Of a stretch of 64,000 nucleotides of DNA, positions 9,034 to 17,753 are shown one piece after another (positions within the stretch are counted from its first letter, which is position 1; each line of letters begins with the position of its first letter). The position numbers were made by a program, and so were the translations under genes. Under the pieces are notes generated by a model that saw only the letters and a list, made by a program, of their open reading frames with translations, searched no databases and had not been told where the DNA came from. Source of the stretch: Desulfosporosinus lacus DSM 15449 (GTDB taxonomy: Bacteria > Bacillota > Desulfitobacteriia > Desulfitobacteriales > Desulfitobacteriaceae); assembly GCF_900129935.1 (NCBI RefSeq), contig NZ_FQXJ01000004.1, positions 465,402 through 529,401 on the forward strand, read 5' to 3'.

Positions 9034-10497
9034 TTACTTGTTGCTTTTAACCTTTTCCGTCTCAGCAATAATCTCATTTAACCCCTCACGAATTGCTCCA
9101 TCCAACAGTTCCGAGGTATGGGTGGCCACGATGTGTTTGGTTAATTCCTCAGCCTTGTCTTCCATCGATTTAGACCCCTGCTCTTCCCAGATCTCCCAGA
9201 ATGAGCTATTGAACTGTTTAGACGACCAAATCTCTTCACGGAAGTGTTTAAAGGTATGTTCATGGCTAACGTAGTTCCCGCCAGGTCCCACTTCATCGAT
9301 CACATCCACAGCCATGGTCTCTTCATCAATTCGAGTTCCTCTCCCCATGTAACGGGCATTGTCCATATAGTCATTACACATAGTAAGGAAGGTCAGGGAA
9401 CCGGTTTTTCCGCCTTCCAGATAGCCCACATCATGGACCAGGTTAGCACCCATTAACTGAGCCATCAAAATCCCATTTCCAGCTTCCATGCCAGCCTGAG
9501 CATCAGGTATCGGAGAATTAACACACCCAGCCTCCGTAAAGTTTGGAATTCCATAAAACTGTGACAATTGAGTCATAATAGCGTAGTTCATCATCGTCTC
9601 CGGAGATCCATACAAGGTCGCAGTGGTCTTCATATCCATAGGAGTAGCACCGCCGCCGATGATAATCGGAGCTCCCTTTTGTTTTAGTTGAGCCATAACC
9701 ACCCCTGCCAGCGCTTCAGCATTCATCAAAACGATGGTTCCTGCTTTCGTAACCGGTGTAGTAGCCCCGGACAAAACTCCCGGAGTATAAACAACAGGCA
9801 CTCCATATTCAAAGCAAGCAAACATCTTGCCCACTCCATCATTCGTGTGTACCAAGGGGGAGATTGGCTCGGAATAAAGAATCATAAACGGATTTTTTCT
9901 CAGTTCCTCTTTACCGCCGGCCACTAAAGCAGCCATCTCTAATTGCGCCCGCATATTGATTTCATCATGGGCAGTAACGATCATGGGTTTTGTGGTATTA
10001 GTAACCATTGCTTCTAACTGATGCAGATCGCTCACTTTTGGGCTCGTGTCCGCGGCAATAGCATAACTCATAACAAAATCATAATTTGGCAGATAATCCA
10101 TGACTCGGCAAGCCAGTTCCACATCCCTCTTACCGGAGCGTCTCCGCTTACCCGTTTCTAAATCTATGGTATAAGGCAGATCGGAACCTGTCCCGAAATA
10201 GGTGCGATTCTTTTCCAAGGGCATAACCCGTTGACCCTTCCGATTAGCAACCACAATTTTGCGCGGTGCTAAGCGCAGGCATTCCTCAACCAGCCAACTC
10301 GGAATTCGAACTCGATTCTCATTGACAATGCATCCCGCATCTTTTAATAACTGTAACGCTTCCGGGTGATCTACTTTAACTCCGGTTCGTTCTAAGACTT
10401 CTAACGTTGCAAAATGAATTTCCTCGATCTGTCCCTCACTCACCCAGCGTAATAATGGCGTTGTTTGTTCTATACTGTTGGAACGAATCTTTCTCAT
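9034..10497 (-). CDS. MttB-family (non-pyrrolysine) trimethylamine/betaine methyltransferase, copy 2
   Basis: 487 residues, homologous to the gene downstream but clearly diverged: shared YFGTGSDLPYTID, MILYSEPISPLVH, EAGCVNSPIPDAQAGME and GPGGNYVSHEHTFKHFR blocks, so not a recent duplication. It has no in-frame TAG. Copies with different sequences beside one corrinoid gene usually handle different methylated amines or successive demethylations; that is an inference. It is the first methyltransferase gene after the -24/-12 promoter near 10.77 kb. Start ATG at 10497 has a weak AGGT site. Confidence 0.9.
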   Translation of the reverse strand: MRKIRSNSIEQTTPLLRWVSEGQIEEIHFATLEVLERTGVKVDHPEALQLLKDAGCIVNENRVRIPSWLVEECLRLAPRKIVVANRKGQRVMPLEKNRTYFGTGSDLPYTIDLETGKRRRSGKRDVELACRVMDYLPNYDFVMSYAIAADTSPKVSDLHQLEAMVTNTTKPMIVTAHDEINMRAQLEMAALVAGGKEELRKNPFMILYSEPISPLVHTNDGVGKMFACFEYGVPVVYTPGVLSGATTPVTKAGTIVLMNAEALAGVVMAQLKQKGAPIIIGGGATPMDMKTTATLYGSPETMMNYAIMTQLSQFYGIPNFTEAGCVNSPIPDAQAGMEAGNGILMAQLMGANLVHDVGYLEGGKTGSLTFLTMCNDYMDNARYMGRGTRIDEETMAVDVIDEVGPGGNYVSHEHTFKHFREEIWSSKQFNSSFWEIWEEQGSKSMEDKAEELTKHIVATHTSELLDGAIREGLNEIIAETEKVKSNK

Positions 10498-11017
10498 TCA
10501 TGTTACCTGGTTAATAAAACTTGGACAAAACCTAACCTTATCCTTTCCTAATTCTTGATGTATTGCTCTAATTACCTCTCCAAGTTTTGAACATAATTTG
10601 TCGGTCTTAGTGTATCTCCAGAGTTATCTCCAATACCTGACAACGAAAACTCCACTGAAAGCTAAGTCTCAGCAAAGACGGCCTCCTCAGTTGCCCTTAT
10701 ACTCTGTCTATGACGGCCTATACACTTCGAGTAAGGTATCTCTATAACTATAGCTGTAAATATTGCAAGATTTATGCCATCCCTTAGACTGGGAGTGGAT
10801 TTCTCTTTTTACTCAACACTTACTATTAATATATCGGTATCCCAAAGGGTTTTCTTCACTTTTAAAATTAAGAGTTTAGCCACTCTATAAACAGGCAAAA
10901 AACAAAGCGCTAAAATATTTTGCACTTCTACTTTCTTCTTACTCCGCTTCACTGTTGCGCTTCCACAAACGCATAAATCTTTTGCTATGCTAAAATTTAT
11001 TGCTGTTAATTTATTGT
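10498..11017. other. Regulatory gap upstream of the methyltransferase genes
   Basis: About 520 bases with no supported gene. It holds the sigma-54 type promoter at 10764-10779. If that promoter is used, the transcript has a leader of roughly 250 bases. The stretch 10800-11000 would be the natural place for activator sites, but I could not pick a convincing operator by eye. Confidence 0.55.
10764..10779 (-). promoter_or_regulatory. Sigma-54 (-24/-12) promoter for the methyltransferase/hut genes
   Basis: Reading the minus strand: TGGCAT AAATC TTGCA. GG and GC are separated by exactly ten bases, as the RpoN consensus TGGCAC-N5-TTGCA requires. A sigma-54 activator gene lies 5.5 kb upstream in the same island. 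Confidence 0.75.
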
Positions 11018-11998
11018 TTATCCTGCAATCACAGAAATAGCCTTAGCAGGGCAGGCCTCTTCACAAATCCCGCATCCCCAACACTTGGTCAGGTCAAACT
11101 CAACCTTGCTCCGACGTTTACCCTTAACAATCACTTCTGCCTCTCCTACATAAAAAGCCCCAAAATTACAACGCCTGGCGCAAGCACCACAATGGGAACA
11201 CTTAGAGTCATCCCTCTGAACCAGGATTTGACTCACCGGGAATACACCCTTGGTCCCTTTTTCTTGAGCCAAACGCAAGGGATAACAACAGCAGGAGCAA
11301 CAATTGCAGATATAAGTCGGTCCCTTAATCCGCCAGTCACTGTTCACTTGATGCATTAGACCTTTCTTATGAGCCGCCTTCACCAGTTCCTTGGCTTCTT
11401 CCTTCGTCAGCGACCGCCCAAAGGTCCGATCCGTTATGGAATCATTAAAGCTTAGACAGGTTTCTGTCGGCTTAGCACAATGGCTTGCTAACTTACGACA
11501 ATTACACGGAACTACCCTGATATCACTCACGGACTCAAGTACTTCATCAAGGTCCTCAATCAATAAAAACGCCTCCGGAGCCCTATCTACCACTTCCTTA
11601 TTGATAAGCGAATCCAGATAGGAATTATTCCTCTCGGCATAAACCTGATAACACCACTGATCCAAAGCCTTCCGCAAATCCTTGTCAATCAAAGGATAGC
11701 CTTCATCAAACTTACACACATAATCTAAGAGCTCATAAAAATCGGCTCCAAAATAAACAAGCTCCCCATCAAGCTCTTCCCTATGAACAATATGTTTATC
11801 ATAACAGGCATCCAATAACACCTGGGCATCTTCAAGCGAACAATTCAACCTTGCAACAATTTCTGAGACAGAACACTTTTCACCATTAAGCCCAACCACA
11901 AGGCCCATCTCACCCTCGGACACAAACCGATCCAGATGGAAAACAACGAATTCCGGCACACCAAACAAAGACACAAACCTATCAATCACAGCCATCAA
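11018..11998 (-). CDS. 4Fe-4S dicluster ferredoxin-domain protein
   Basis: 326 residues. The C-terminal 60 residues carry two 4Fe-4S motifs, CSHCGACARRC near 262 and CWGCGICEEAC near 302. In the middle are CNCRK, and the unusual cysteine run CNCCSCCCYPL near 230. The first ~150 residues look helical and may hold a winged-helix-like fold. No membrane segment. It sits between the transporter and the methyltransferases, so a role in delivering electrons for corrinoid reactivation is plausible, but it is not a RamA protein (those are about 540 residues with a different N-terminus). Function unproven. Confidence 0.75.
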   Translation of the reverse strand: MMAVIDRFVSLFGVPEFVVFHLDRFVSEGEMGLVVGLNGEKCSVSEIVARLNCSLEDAQVLLDACYDKHIVHREELDGELVYFGADFYELLDYVCKFDEGYPLIDKDLRKALDQWCYQVYAERNNSYLDSLINKEVVDRAPEAFLLIEDLDEVLESVSDIRVVPCNCRKLASHCAKPTETCLSFNDSITDRTFGRSLTKEEAKELVKAAHKKGLMHQVNSDWRIKGPTYICNCCSCCCYPLRLAQEKGTKGVFPVSQILVQRDDSKCSHCGACARRCNFGAFYVGEAEVIVKGKRRSKVEFDLTKCWGCGICEEACPAKAISVIAG

Positions 11999-12082
11999 TA
12001 TTCCTGCCTTTCACGTTGAAAAAGTTATAAAGCCACTCTATACCCCTTGCAAATATATGGAGTATAAAGTGGCAATTTAATC

Positions 12083-12140
12083 AAGTCCGAGACTCCCACT
12101 TCTTCAAGTGGGTGTTCCATATTCTACTTCGGTGACGACA
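12083..12140. repeat. Composite palindromic repeat, short copy
   Basis: CCGAGACTCCCACTT-CTTC-AAGTGGG hairpin followed by CTACTTCGGTGACG, the same order as the start of the 26.7 kb copy. Confidence 0.6.
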
Positions 12141-12141
12141 A

Positions 12142-13086
12142 TTACTTCAACAACCCTTTACTCTTTAAGAACGTCGTTGAAACCTCATCAATGGACTTCT
12201 TCTCAACATCCGCTTGCATGTTCAGTTCAGTAATCGTCAGAGTGTCTAACACAGAGCTTAACTTCTTAAGATCGGCAGCCAAAGTAGGATAAGCATCCAC
12301 AATTTGCTGACGAACCACAGGGGCAGCATTATAGACCGGGAATGCATTTTTGTCATCTTCAAGCATCACAAGCTTATCCGTAACAATCCTTGGTTCTGTA
12401 GTGAAGGCCAAAGCCAGATCCCCTTTTTGATTTTTAAGAGTCTCGTAGTTTAAACCCATCGCTACATTAACAAAATCCCCTTTAGGCATCTTGAAATCAT
12501 AGACCTTTTCAAAAGAAGGCAGCCCATCCGCTCTTCCTTCCCATTCAGGGAAGCCAACGAACTTTAAGGTTTCTCCCTTTTTCACTTGGGCAACATAGTC
12601 CGAAATAGTTTTAAGCTTATACTTTTCTGCGACATCCGGACGAACTACGATTCCATAAGTATCATTGAGGGGTGCATATTCTAACCAGGCAATTCCATTC
12701 TTAGCATCCCATTCTTTGATGAGTTTGTAGCTTTCCTCAGCCTCAAACACGGGAGCATGCTCCATCAAATTCATAACACCTGTTCCGGTGTATTCCCAAT
12801 ATAGATCAATTTGCCCGGAAGTAAGAGCCGGTCTGATGACCGCTAACTCACCAAGGCCCATTTTGTTTTCAACGGGATACCCTAATCCTTCCAGATACTG
12901 AAGACTCAGTGTTCCTAAAATTGCCGCTTCAGTGAAGGTCTTAGACGAAATTTTAATAGTTGGTCCTTCTTTTCCCTTATCCGGAGCGGTTCCGGCAGCA
13001 GGTGCCTTTGCGCCGCAACCGAACACCCCTCCCAAAGCTAATGTCAGGGACAAGACTGCAACGAGAAATAACGATTTCTTCTTCAT
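12142..13086 (-). CDS. Glycine betaine/quaternary amine ABC transporter substrate-binding lipoprotein (OpuCC/OsmF type)
   Basis: About 314 residues. N-terminal KKK, a hydrophobic stretch and a cysteine at VFGCG mark a lipoprotein anchored outside the membrane. The mature part follows the OpuAC fold: KISSKTFTEAAILG at the start, DLYWEYTGTG near residue 110, and AFTTEPRIVTD near 235. Betaine-binding relatives cage the quaternary nitrogen with aromatic residues; YWEY is a candidate piece of that cage. The start at 13086 is chosen because AAGGAAGG lies nine bases upstream; ATG and TTG codons slightly earlier fit less well. It ends the transporter series. Confidence 0.9.
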   Translation of the reverse strand: MKKKSLFLVAVLSLTLALGGVFGCGAKAPAAGTAPDKGKEGPTIKISSKTFTEAAILGTLSLQYLEGLGYPVENKMGLGELAVIRPALTSGQIDLYWEYTGTGVMNLMEHAPVFEAEESYKLIKEWDAKNGIAWLEYAPLNDTYGIVVRPDVAEKYKLKTISDYVAQVKKGETLKFVGFPEWEGRADGLPSFEKVYDFKMPKGDFVNVAMGLNYETLKNQKGDLALAFTTEPRIVTDKLVMLEDDKNAFPVYNAAPVVRQQIVDAYPTLAADLKKLSSVLDTLTITELNMQADVEKKSIDEVSTTFLKSKGLLK

Positions 13087-13410
13087 GTACATACCCCTTC
13101 CTTTCAACTATTTGTGCTAATTATACATCTTTTCATTTCATAATATTGCCAAAAACTTTTTATATGTCCTACCCCCTCCTTCTTCTTGCCCTTTTAAAAA
13201 CCGTCCCTCGTTCCCCTCAAGCACCTTTGCATGAAGCTCAAAACAACCTCCAAAGAGCTCCTAAAATCATATCCAACCCCGTCTATAAGTTAAAGAGATA
13301 GACGGAAAGGACGTCCCTAGTGTGGAACGTTCAAAGATAGAATACCCAAGAATTGACTTAGCATAGAGAGCACAGTGAATAGCGATGGTACCAGTGCGAA
13401 GAGGCGAAAC
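13087..13410. other. Gap inside the transporter operon
   Basis: About 320 bases between the second permease gene and the binding-protein gene. I see no gene, strong hairpin or promoter. Confidence 0.4.
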
Positions 13411-14055
13411 CTACTCCGCCCCCATACCAGGAGGAGTGATTCGATGCTCAAGATAATTAATCATCCTGTCTAAAAATATAGCCATCAGCGCCCCCAGCCC
13501 TGCCCCAACCAACAGATACTCAGGCCGGAAGAGTGCTAACCCGCCCATAATCAGATTGCCCAAGCCTCCTGCTCCAATAAGAGAAGCTAATGTACCTATA
13601 CTAACAACATAAACAGTCGCCGTCCGGATACCGCTCAAAATGATCGGCACGGCCAAGGGAAGTTCCACTTCTAAAAGAATCCTCCTTTGAGACATCCCCA
13701 TACCACTGGCTGCTTCCTTCACATCCGAACTAACCCCTAATAAACCGGCAATTGTATTCCTGACGATAGGCAATAAACTCTGAAATAAAAGAGCAACAAT
13801 AGCGGGCTTCATGCCCAAACCGAGAATCGGCAAGGCCAAGGCAATCACCGCAATCCCCGGCACAGCTTGTAAAAGGTTAAGTATATTAAGGGTAACAAGA
13901 CCGAACTTTTTAAATTTCGGACGGCTTAGGAAGATCCCCAGGGGTACAGAAATCAGGATTGCAAGTGTTATGGTGATAACAACAATCAGGGAATGCTCCC
14001 ACAAAGCCTCCGGTGCCTTCTCGAAAAGAGCAAACCTGAAATTCTCCCACTTCAT
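13411..14055 (-). CDS. Quaternary amine ABC transporter permease (OpuCB/OpuCD type), second
   Basis: 214 residues with about five or six membrane segments. The EAA loop that docks on the ATPase is visible as EAASGMGMSQRRILLEVELPLA near residue 115 (short form EAASGMGMSQ). Its start codon is adjacent to the stop of the ATPase gene, so the two are translationally coupled. It forms the membrane channel with the other permease at 15234-15890. Confidence 0.9.
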   Translation of the reverse strand: MKWENFRFALFEKAPEALWEHSLIVVITITLAILISVPLGIFLSRPKFKKFGLVTLNILNLLQAVPGIAVIALALPILGLGMKPAIVALLFQSLLPIVRNTIAGLLGVSSDVKEAASGMGMSQRRILLEVELPLAVPIILSGIRTATVYVVSIGTLASLIGAGGLGNLIMGGLALFRPEYLLVGAGLGALMAIFLDRMINYLEHRITPPGMGAE

Positions 14056-15171
14056 TTACTCACCCTCTTTCCGATAAACGTGCTTCCTAATCCCTTTGAA
14101 AGAGAGCATCCCGCATAATTCCTCGCCCTTCAGAATCCCAAGATAATCCGTATCATATTCCAGCAATAAAGAAAGTGCATCCGGGAAAGGAGTCGTCGTT
14201 TGGACAAAAGCCTTTTCCGTCCTAAGGACTCGTTTGCGCAGCCCCTCTATATCCCTCCCGAACTCTTCCGTATCAGAAACCGTAATTTGCCCGCAAGCCT
14301 TGCCCTCTTCATTTAAGAGGAAGGCCACCTCAGCTCCGGCATCCTTCATTTTCTGGGCAGCAGTATGTAACTCATTTCCCTTCACCACACACCCAATGGG
14401 TTGCATGGCATCTTCAGCCAGATATAAATTTAACTTTTTCACAACCCGATCCCGGCCAATAAAATCCTCGACAAACTCGTTAATGGGATTGGTTAAGATC
14501 TCTTCCGGAGTCCCAAATTGCACTAATTTCCCCGCGTCAAAAATGGCAATCCTATCTCCCATTTTTATGGCTTCGTTAATATCATGCGTCACAAAAACAA
14601 TGGTCTTCTTAATCTCTTTCTGTAAACGAAGCAATTCATCCTGCAAATGCGTCCGCGCTATCGGGTCAACTGCCCCGAAAGGCTCATCCATCAGCATGAT
14701 GGGCGGATCGACAGCCATCGCCCTGGCCACTCCCACTCTCTGCATTTGCCCCCCGCTCAGCTGGGCCGGATACTTGCCCCTTGTTTTTTCCAGGTCAAGT
14801 CCCATCATGACAATAAGCTCATCAACACGTTTCCTAATCTTTTCCTTCGGCCATTTATACAGTCGTGGCACGATGGCAATATTTTCAGCAATGGTACGGT
14901 GGGGCAAAAGTCCGATCTGTTGAATGACATAGCCAATCCCCATCCGCAGTTGGTCCGGATCAGTACGAGTTACATCTTCGCCGTTAATTTTGACGATCCC
15001 GGATGTAGGCTCGATCATTCGGTTAATCATACGCAAAATTGTACTTTTTCCACAGCCTGAGGGTCCGACCAAGACACAGATCTCTCCCTTAGGAATCGAG
15101 AGAAATAATTTATCCACAGCCGGCATAGCTTGACCTGGGTACTGCTTCGTAATTTGCTCTAATTCAATCAT
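14056..15171 (-). CDS. Quaternary amine ABC transporter ATPase with CBS domains (OpuCA type)
   Basis: About 371 residues. An N-terminal ABC ATPase has Walker A GPSGCGKST near 37, the signature LSGGQMQRVGVARA near 135 and Walker B IMLMDEPFGAVD near 155. The last ~120 residues form a CBS pair (about 250-365), which in OpuA/OpuC senses ionic strength or nucleotides. Start ATG at 15171 has GGAGGAGG six bases upstream; earlier in-frame codons lack a site. Confidence 0.93.
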   Translation of the reverse strand: MIELEQITKQYPGQAMPAVDKLFLSIPKGEICVLVGPSGCGKSTILRMINRMIEPTSGIVKINGEDVTRTDPDQLRMGIGYVIQQIGLLPHRTIAENIAIVPRLYKWPKEKIRKRVDELIVMMGLDLEKTRGKYPAQLSGGQMQRVGVARAMAVDPPIMLMDEPFGAVDPIARTHLQDELLRLQKEIKKTIVFVTHDINEAIKMGDRIAIFDAGKLVQFGTPEEILTNPINEFVEDFIGRDRVVKKLNLYLAEDAMQPIGCVVKGNELHTAAQKMKDAGAEVAFLLNEEGKACGQITVSDTEEFGRDIEGLRKRVLRTEKAFVQTTTPFPDALSLLLEYDTDYLGILKGEELCGMLSFKGIRKHVYRKEGE

Positions 15172-15233
15172 CCGAATCCTCCTCCGCAAACTCTATCCCG
15201 TCCTCAGTTCGACCTAACTATGCTGATGAGGAG

Positions 15234-15890
15234 TTAGCGACTAATTCTTAATCCTTTAGGAACAATCCTTTTCTCCACCAGTCCGAGAATAGTATCTAAA
15301 CCAATGGCAATCACCGAGATAATCAGAGCGCCTGTCACCATCATAGGAGTATTAGAACGAATAAGTCCCTCTTGAATAAATCGCCCTAAATTACGCTCCC
15401 CAATATAGGTAGCAATTGCCGCAATGCCAGTGGTCATGACCACAGTAATTCGAAAACCCGCAAAAATAATTGGCATACCTAAAGGCACAAGAATTTCGAT
15501 GAGAATCCTTCTTGTGCCCATACCCATCCCTCTAGCCGCTTCGATTACATTGCGATCCACGTTTTTAACCCCGTCATAAACGCTGCGAATCAAGGGCATC
15601 ATGGCGTAGAGAACCAAGGCCAGCAGAGCTGACTTTCGACCTAAGCCAAACATGGGAATAGTTACTAAAATAGCAAACATAGACAAACTGGGAATACAAA
15701 ATATGGTGTTCGCCAGAGCCAAGACCCTAGCCGCCCATTTATCGCTTTTTGTCAACAAAAGTCCCACAGGTACCCAAATCGCTAAAGAAATCCCTACCGC
15801 CAACAAGACCAAGGTAAAATGATTTTCGGAGTATTCCATAATAGTCTTGGAATTCTTCATTAGAAAACTAGTAAAATCTGATAAGGTCAC
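15234..15890 (-). CDS. Quaternary amine ABC transporter permease (OpuCB/OpuCD type), first
   Basis: 218 residues, about five or six membrane segments, EAA loop EAARGMGMGTRRIL near residue 120. GTG start at 15890 with GAGGTGAT about seven bases upstream. First gene of the transporter series. A -24/-12 promoter lies about 220 bases upstream with a palindromic repeat copy between them. Membrane partner of the other permease and the CBS-ATPase. Confidence 0.9.
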   Translation of the reverse strand: MTLSDFTSFLMKNSKTIMEYSENHFTLVLLAVGISLAIWVPVGLLLTKSDKWAARVLALANTIFCIPSLSMFAILVTIPMFGLGRKSALLALVLYAMMPLIRSVYDGVKNVDRNVIEAARGMGMGTRRILIEILVPLGMPIIFAGFRITVVMTTGIAAIATYIGERNLGRFIQEGLIRSNTPMMVTGALIISVIAIGLDTILGLVEKRIVPKGLRISR

Positions 15891-15961
15891 TCGCCATCAC
15901 CTCACTTTCTTTCGTATTCTAATAAAGAATCTGCCCCTTCAAAGAGGCGGGAACTCGATAA

Positions 15962-16074
15962 TTCAAAGTGAACTCGTCCAGCTAAAGCTGAACATCGAGT
16001 CTTCGGTGGGGGACTCTACCCCCACCGAAGCAGAGTACGGGGCCCACTCCCACTTATAGAAGTGGGATTCTTAC
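15962..16074. repeat. Composite palindromic repeat in the transporter leader
   Basis: Three hairpins in a row: GTTCAGCT-class (CAGCTAAAGCTG), CTTCGGTGGGGG-CCCCCACCGAAG, and CCCACTT-AAGTGGG. The same three, in the same order, make up the 36.9 kb copy. Confidence 0.75.
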
Positions 16075-16105
16075 GATTGGATATAGCGTTAAATCTAATA
16101 ATTGT

Positions 16106-16121
16106 TGCAAGAACCATGCCT
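16106..16121 (-). promoter_or_regulatory. Sigma-54 (-24/-12) promoter for the transporter operon
   Basis: Minus strand reads AGGCAT GGTTC TTGCA: GG and GC ten bases apart, -12 element perfect, first base of the -24 element A instead of T. It lies between the sigma-54 activator gene and the transporter it probably controls. Confidence 0.65.
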
Positions 16122-16256
16122 AATTCCTTAGAATTGAGAGTTTATGGCTTTTTTCCCTACCGAACAAAAGCTAGGCGCCAAATTATTATGCTGATATATA
16201 ACAGGAAGTCCTTGCCGGAAGCAGTTTTAGGACAAGTGCATATTATTATTGCCTGC

Positions 16257-17669
16257 CTAAGAATTATGCATCCCCAGCTTTTTCATACGGTATTGGAGAT
16301 TTTGCCGGGCAATTCCAATGGATTCAGCCGCCCTGGTGATATTCCAGTCATGGCTTTTCAAAGCTTCCCAAAGCACTTGCTTTTCAACCTCACGCAAAAC
16401 ATGACTCAGGGTGCTGGACCCCTTCTTATAGAATTCAGAAAAGGTTCCATCCTGACTCAGAAACTTCGCCCTCAGATAATGTGGCAAATGGTCAACAGTT
16501 ATAACCTTTCGTCCATCCAGCATATTCATAGCGCTTTCAATAATATGCTCTAATTCCCGTACATTTCCGGGCCACAGATATCTAAGAAATATATCCTTTA
16601 ACTCAGCAGCAATCTGAACCTCACCTAAACCATAGATTTTTTGATAGCGATTTAAAAACCAATGGATTAAGGCTTCAATATCTTCCGCCCTGTCTTTCAA
16701 AGGGGGAATAAAAAGGGTCATCACCGCTAAACGATAAAAAAGATCCTTACGCAAACTGCCATTATTCACCGATTCCCAGGGATCAACATTTGTAGAACTG
16801 ATAACTCGGCAGTGCACCGGAATCTCCATGGTCCCGCCGACCCGTCTGACCATTCTTTCTTGAACTACCCGCAAAATCTTAGCCTGCAGGGCAATACTCA
16901 TACAATTAAGTTCATCTAAAAACAAAGTCCCATTTCCAGCCTGTTGAAATAAGCCCTTGGAGTCTACCGCCCCGGTAAAAGCCCCCTTAGCCGTTCCAAA
17001 AAGGATACTTTCCAGCAAGGTTTCCGGAATAGCCGCACAGTTAATCGCTACAAAAGGCTCATTTTTGCGGGCGCTGTGATTGTGAATCGCTTGGACCAAC
17101 AATTCCTTACCTGTTCCTGTCTCGCCAAAGACTAAGATGAATCCATCAGCTACCGCTGCTTTTTTTGCCGAAGCAACCAGATTCTGCATAGCGGGACTGG
17201 CATAAACGATTGATTCAAAGGTATATCGAGTTCCATTACTGCTCCGATTCTCTTGCCCTTCCAGACCGATTTGGTCGTGCAATTGCATGGTCTTCGTCAG
17301 CAATTCTTTAAACTTGGTAATATCTTTACATACAGAATAGACCGCGACAACCTCATCGTCTTCTATCACCGGAAATGTGCTGGCTATGATAGTGACCTCT
17401 TTACCTTTGTTCGTAAAATAAGTCTTATGCTTCTCCAAAACCGGTTCACGAGTTAAAACAACGCTCAAGTGTTCGCTGCTTTCCACAGTAACAGCATCAT
17501 AGACTTCATTTAAATACTTTCCGACAACATGTTCGGATAACAACTCTTCTAACTTAGCCATTTCAGAATTATAAAAGATTATCTTACCCTCAGGGTCGGT
17601 AACAATAACCCCTTCGTCAATTGAATTGAAGAGATGCCTGAAAACTTGGTCCATAACATCACGAGGCAT
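16257..17669 (-). CDS. Sigma-54-dependent transcriptional activator (PAS, AAA+, Fis-type HTH)
   Basis: About 470 residues. An N-terminal PAS domain (FNSIDEGVIVTDPEGKI onwards) probably senses a ligand or redox state. The central AAA+ domain has Walker A GETGTGKE, the sigma-54-contacting GAFTGA loop and Walker B GTLFLDE. A C-terminal Fis-type helix-turn-helix ends in AAESIGIARQNLQYRMKKLG. Architecture resembles RocR-type activators of amino-acid catabolism. I prefer ATG 17669, with AGGGGG seven bases upstream; a TTG at 17723 would add 18 residues but its AGAGG is only three bases away. Likely activates the two -24/-12 promoters in this island. Confidence 0.9.
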   Translation of the reverse strand: MPRDVMDQVFRHLFNSIDEGVIVTDPEGKIIFYNSEMAKLEELLSEHVVGKYLNEVYDAVTVESSEHLSVVLTREPVLEKHKTYFTNKGKEVTIIASTFPVIEDDEVVAVYSVCKDITKFKELLTKTMQLHDQIGLEGQENRSSNGTRYTFESIVYASPAMQNLVASAKKAAVADGFILVFGETGTGKELLVQAIHNHSARKNEPFVAINCAAIPETLLESILFGTAKGAFTGAVDSKGLFQQAGNGTLFLDELNCMSIALQAKILRVVQERMVRRVGGTMEIPVHCRVISSTNVDPWESVNNGSLRKDLFYRLAVMTLFIPPLKDRAEDIEALIHWFLNRYQKIYGLGEVQIAAELKDIFLRYLWPGNVRELEHIIESAMNMLDGRKVITVDHLPHYLRAKFLSQDGTFSEFYKKGSSTLSHVLREVEKQVLWEALKSHDWNITRAAESIGIARQNLQYRMKKLGMHNS

Positions 17670-17753
17670 ACTCCTACCCCCTAGTTCTTTACCTTTTTCC
17701 GTTAATTCTTCAGCCGACGACAATATCCTCTTTTTTGAACAATCCCTTTATGC

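Noticed and set aside
7365..10497. Pyrrolysine use in the MttB-type genes
   Set aside because: Both genes are full length without an in-frame TAG, and no pyl genes are in the window.
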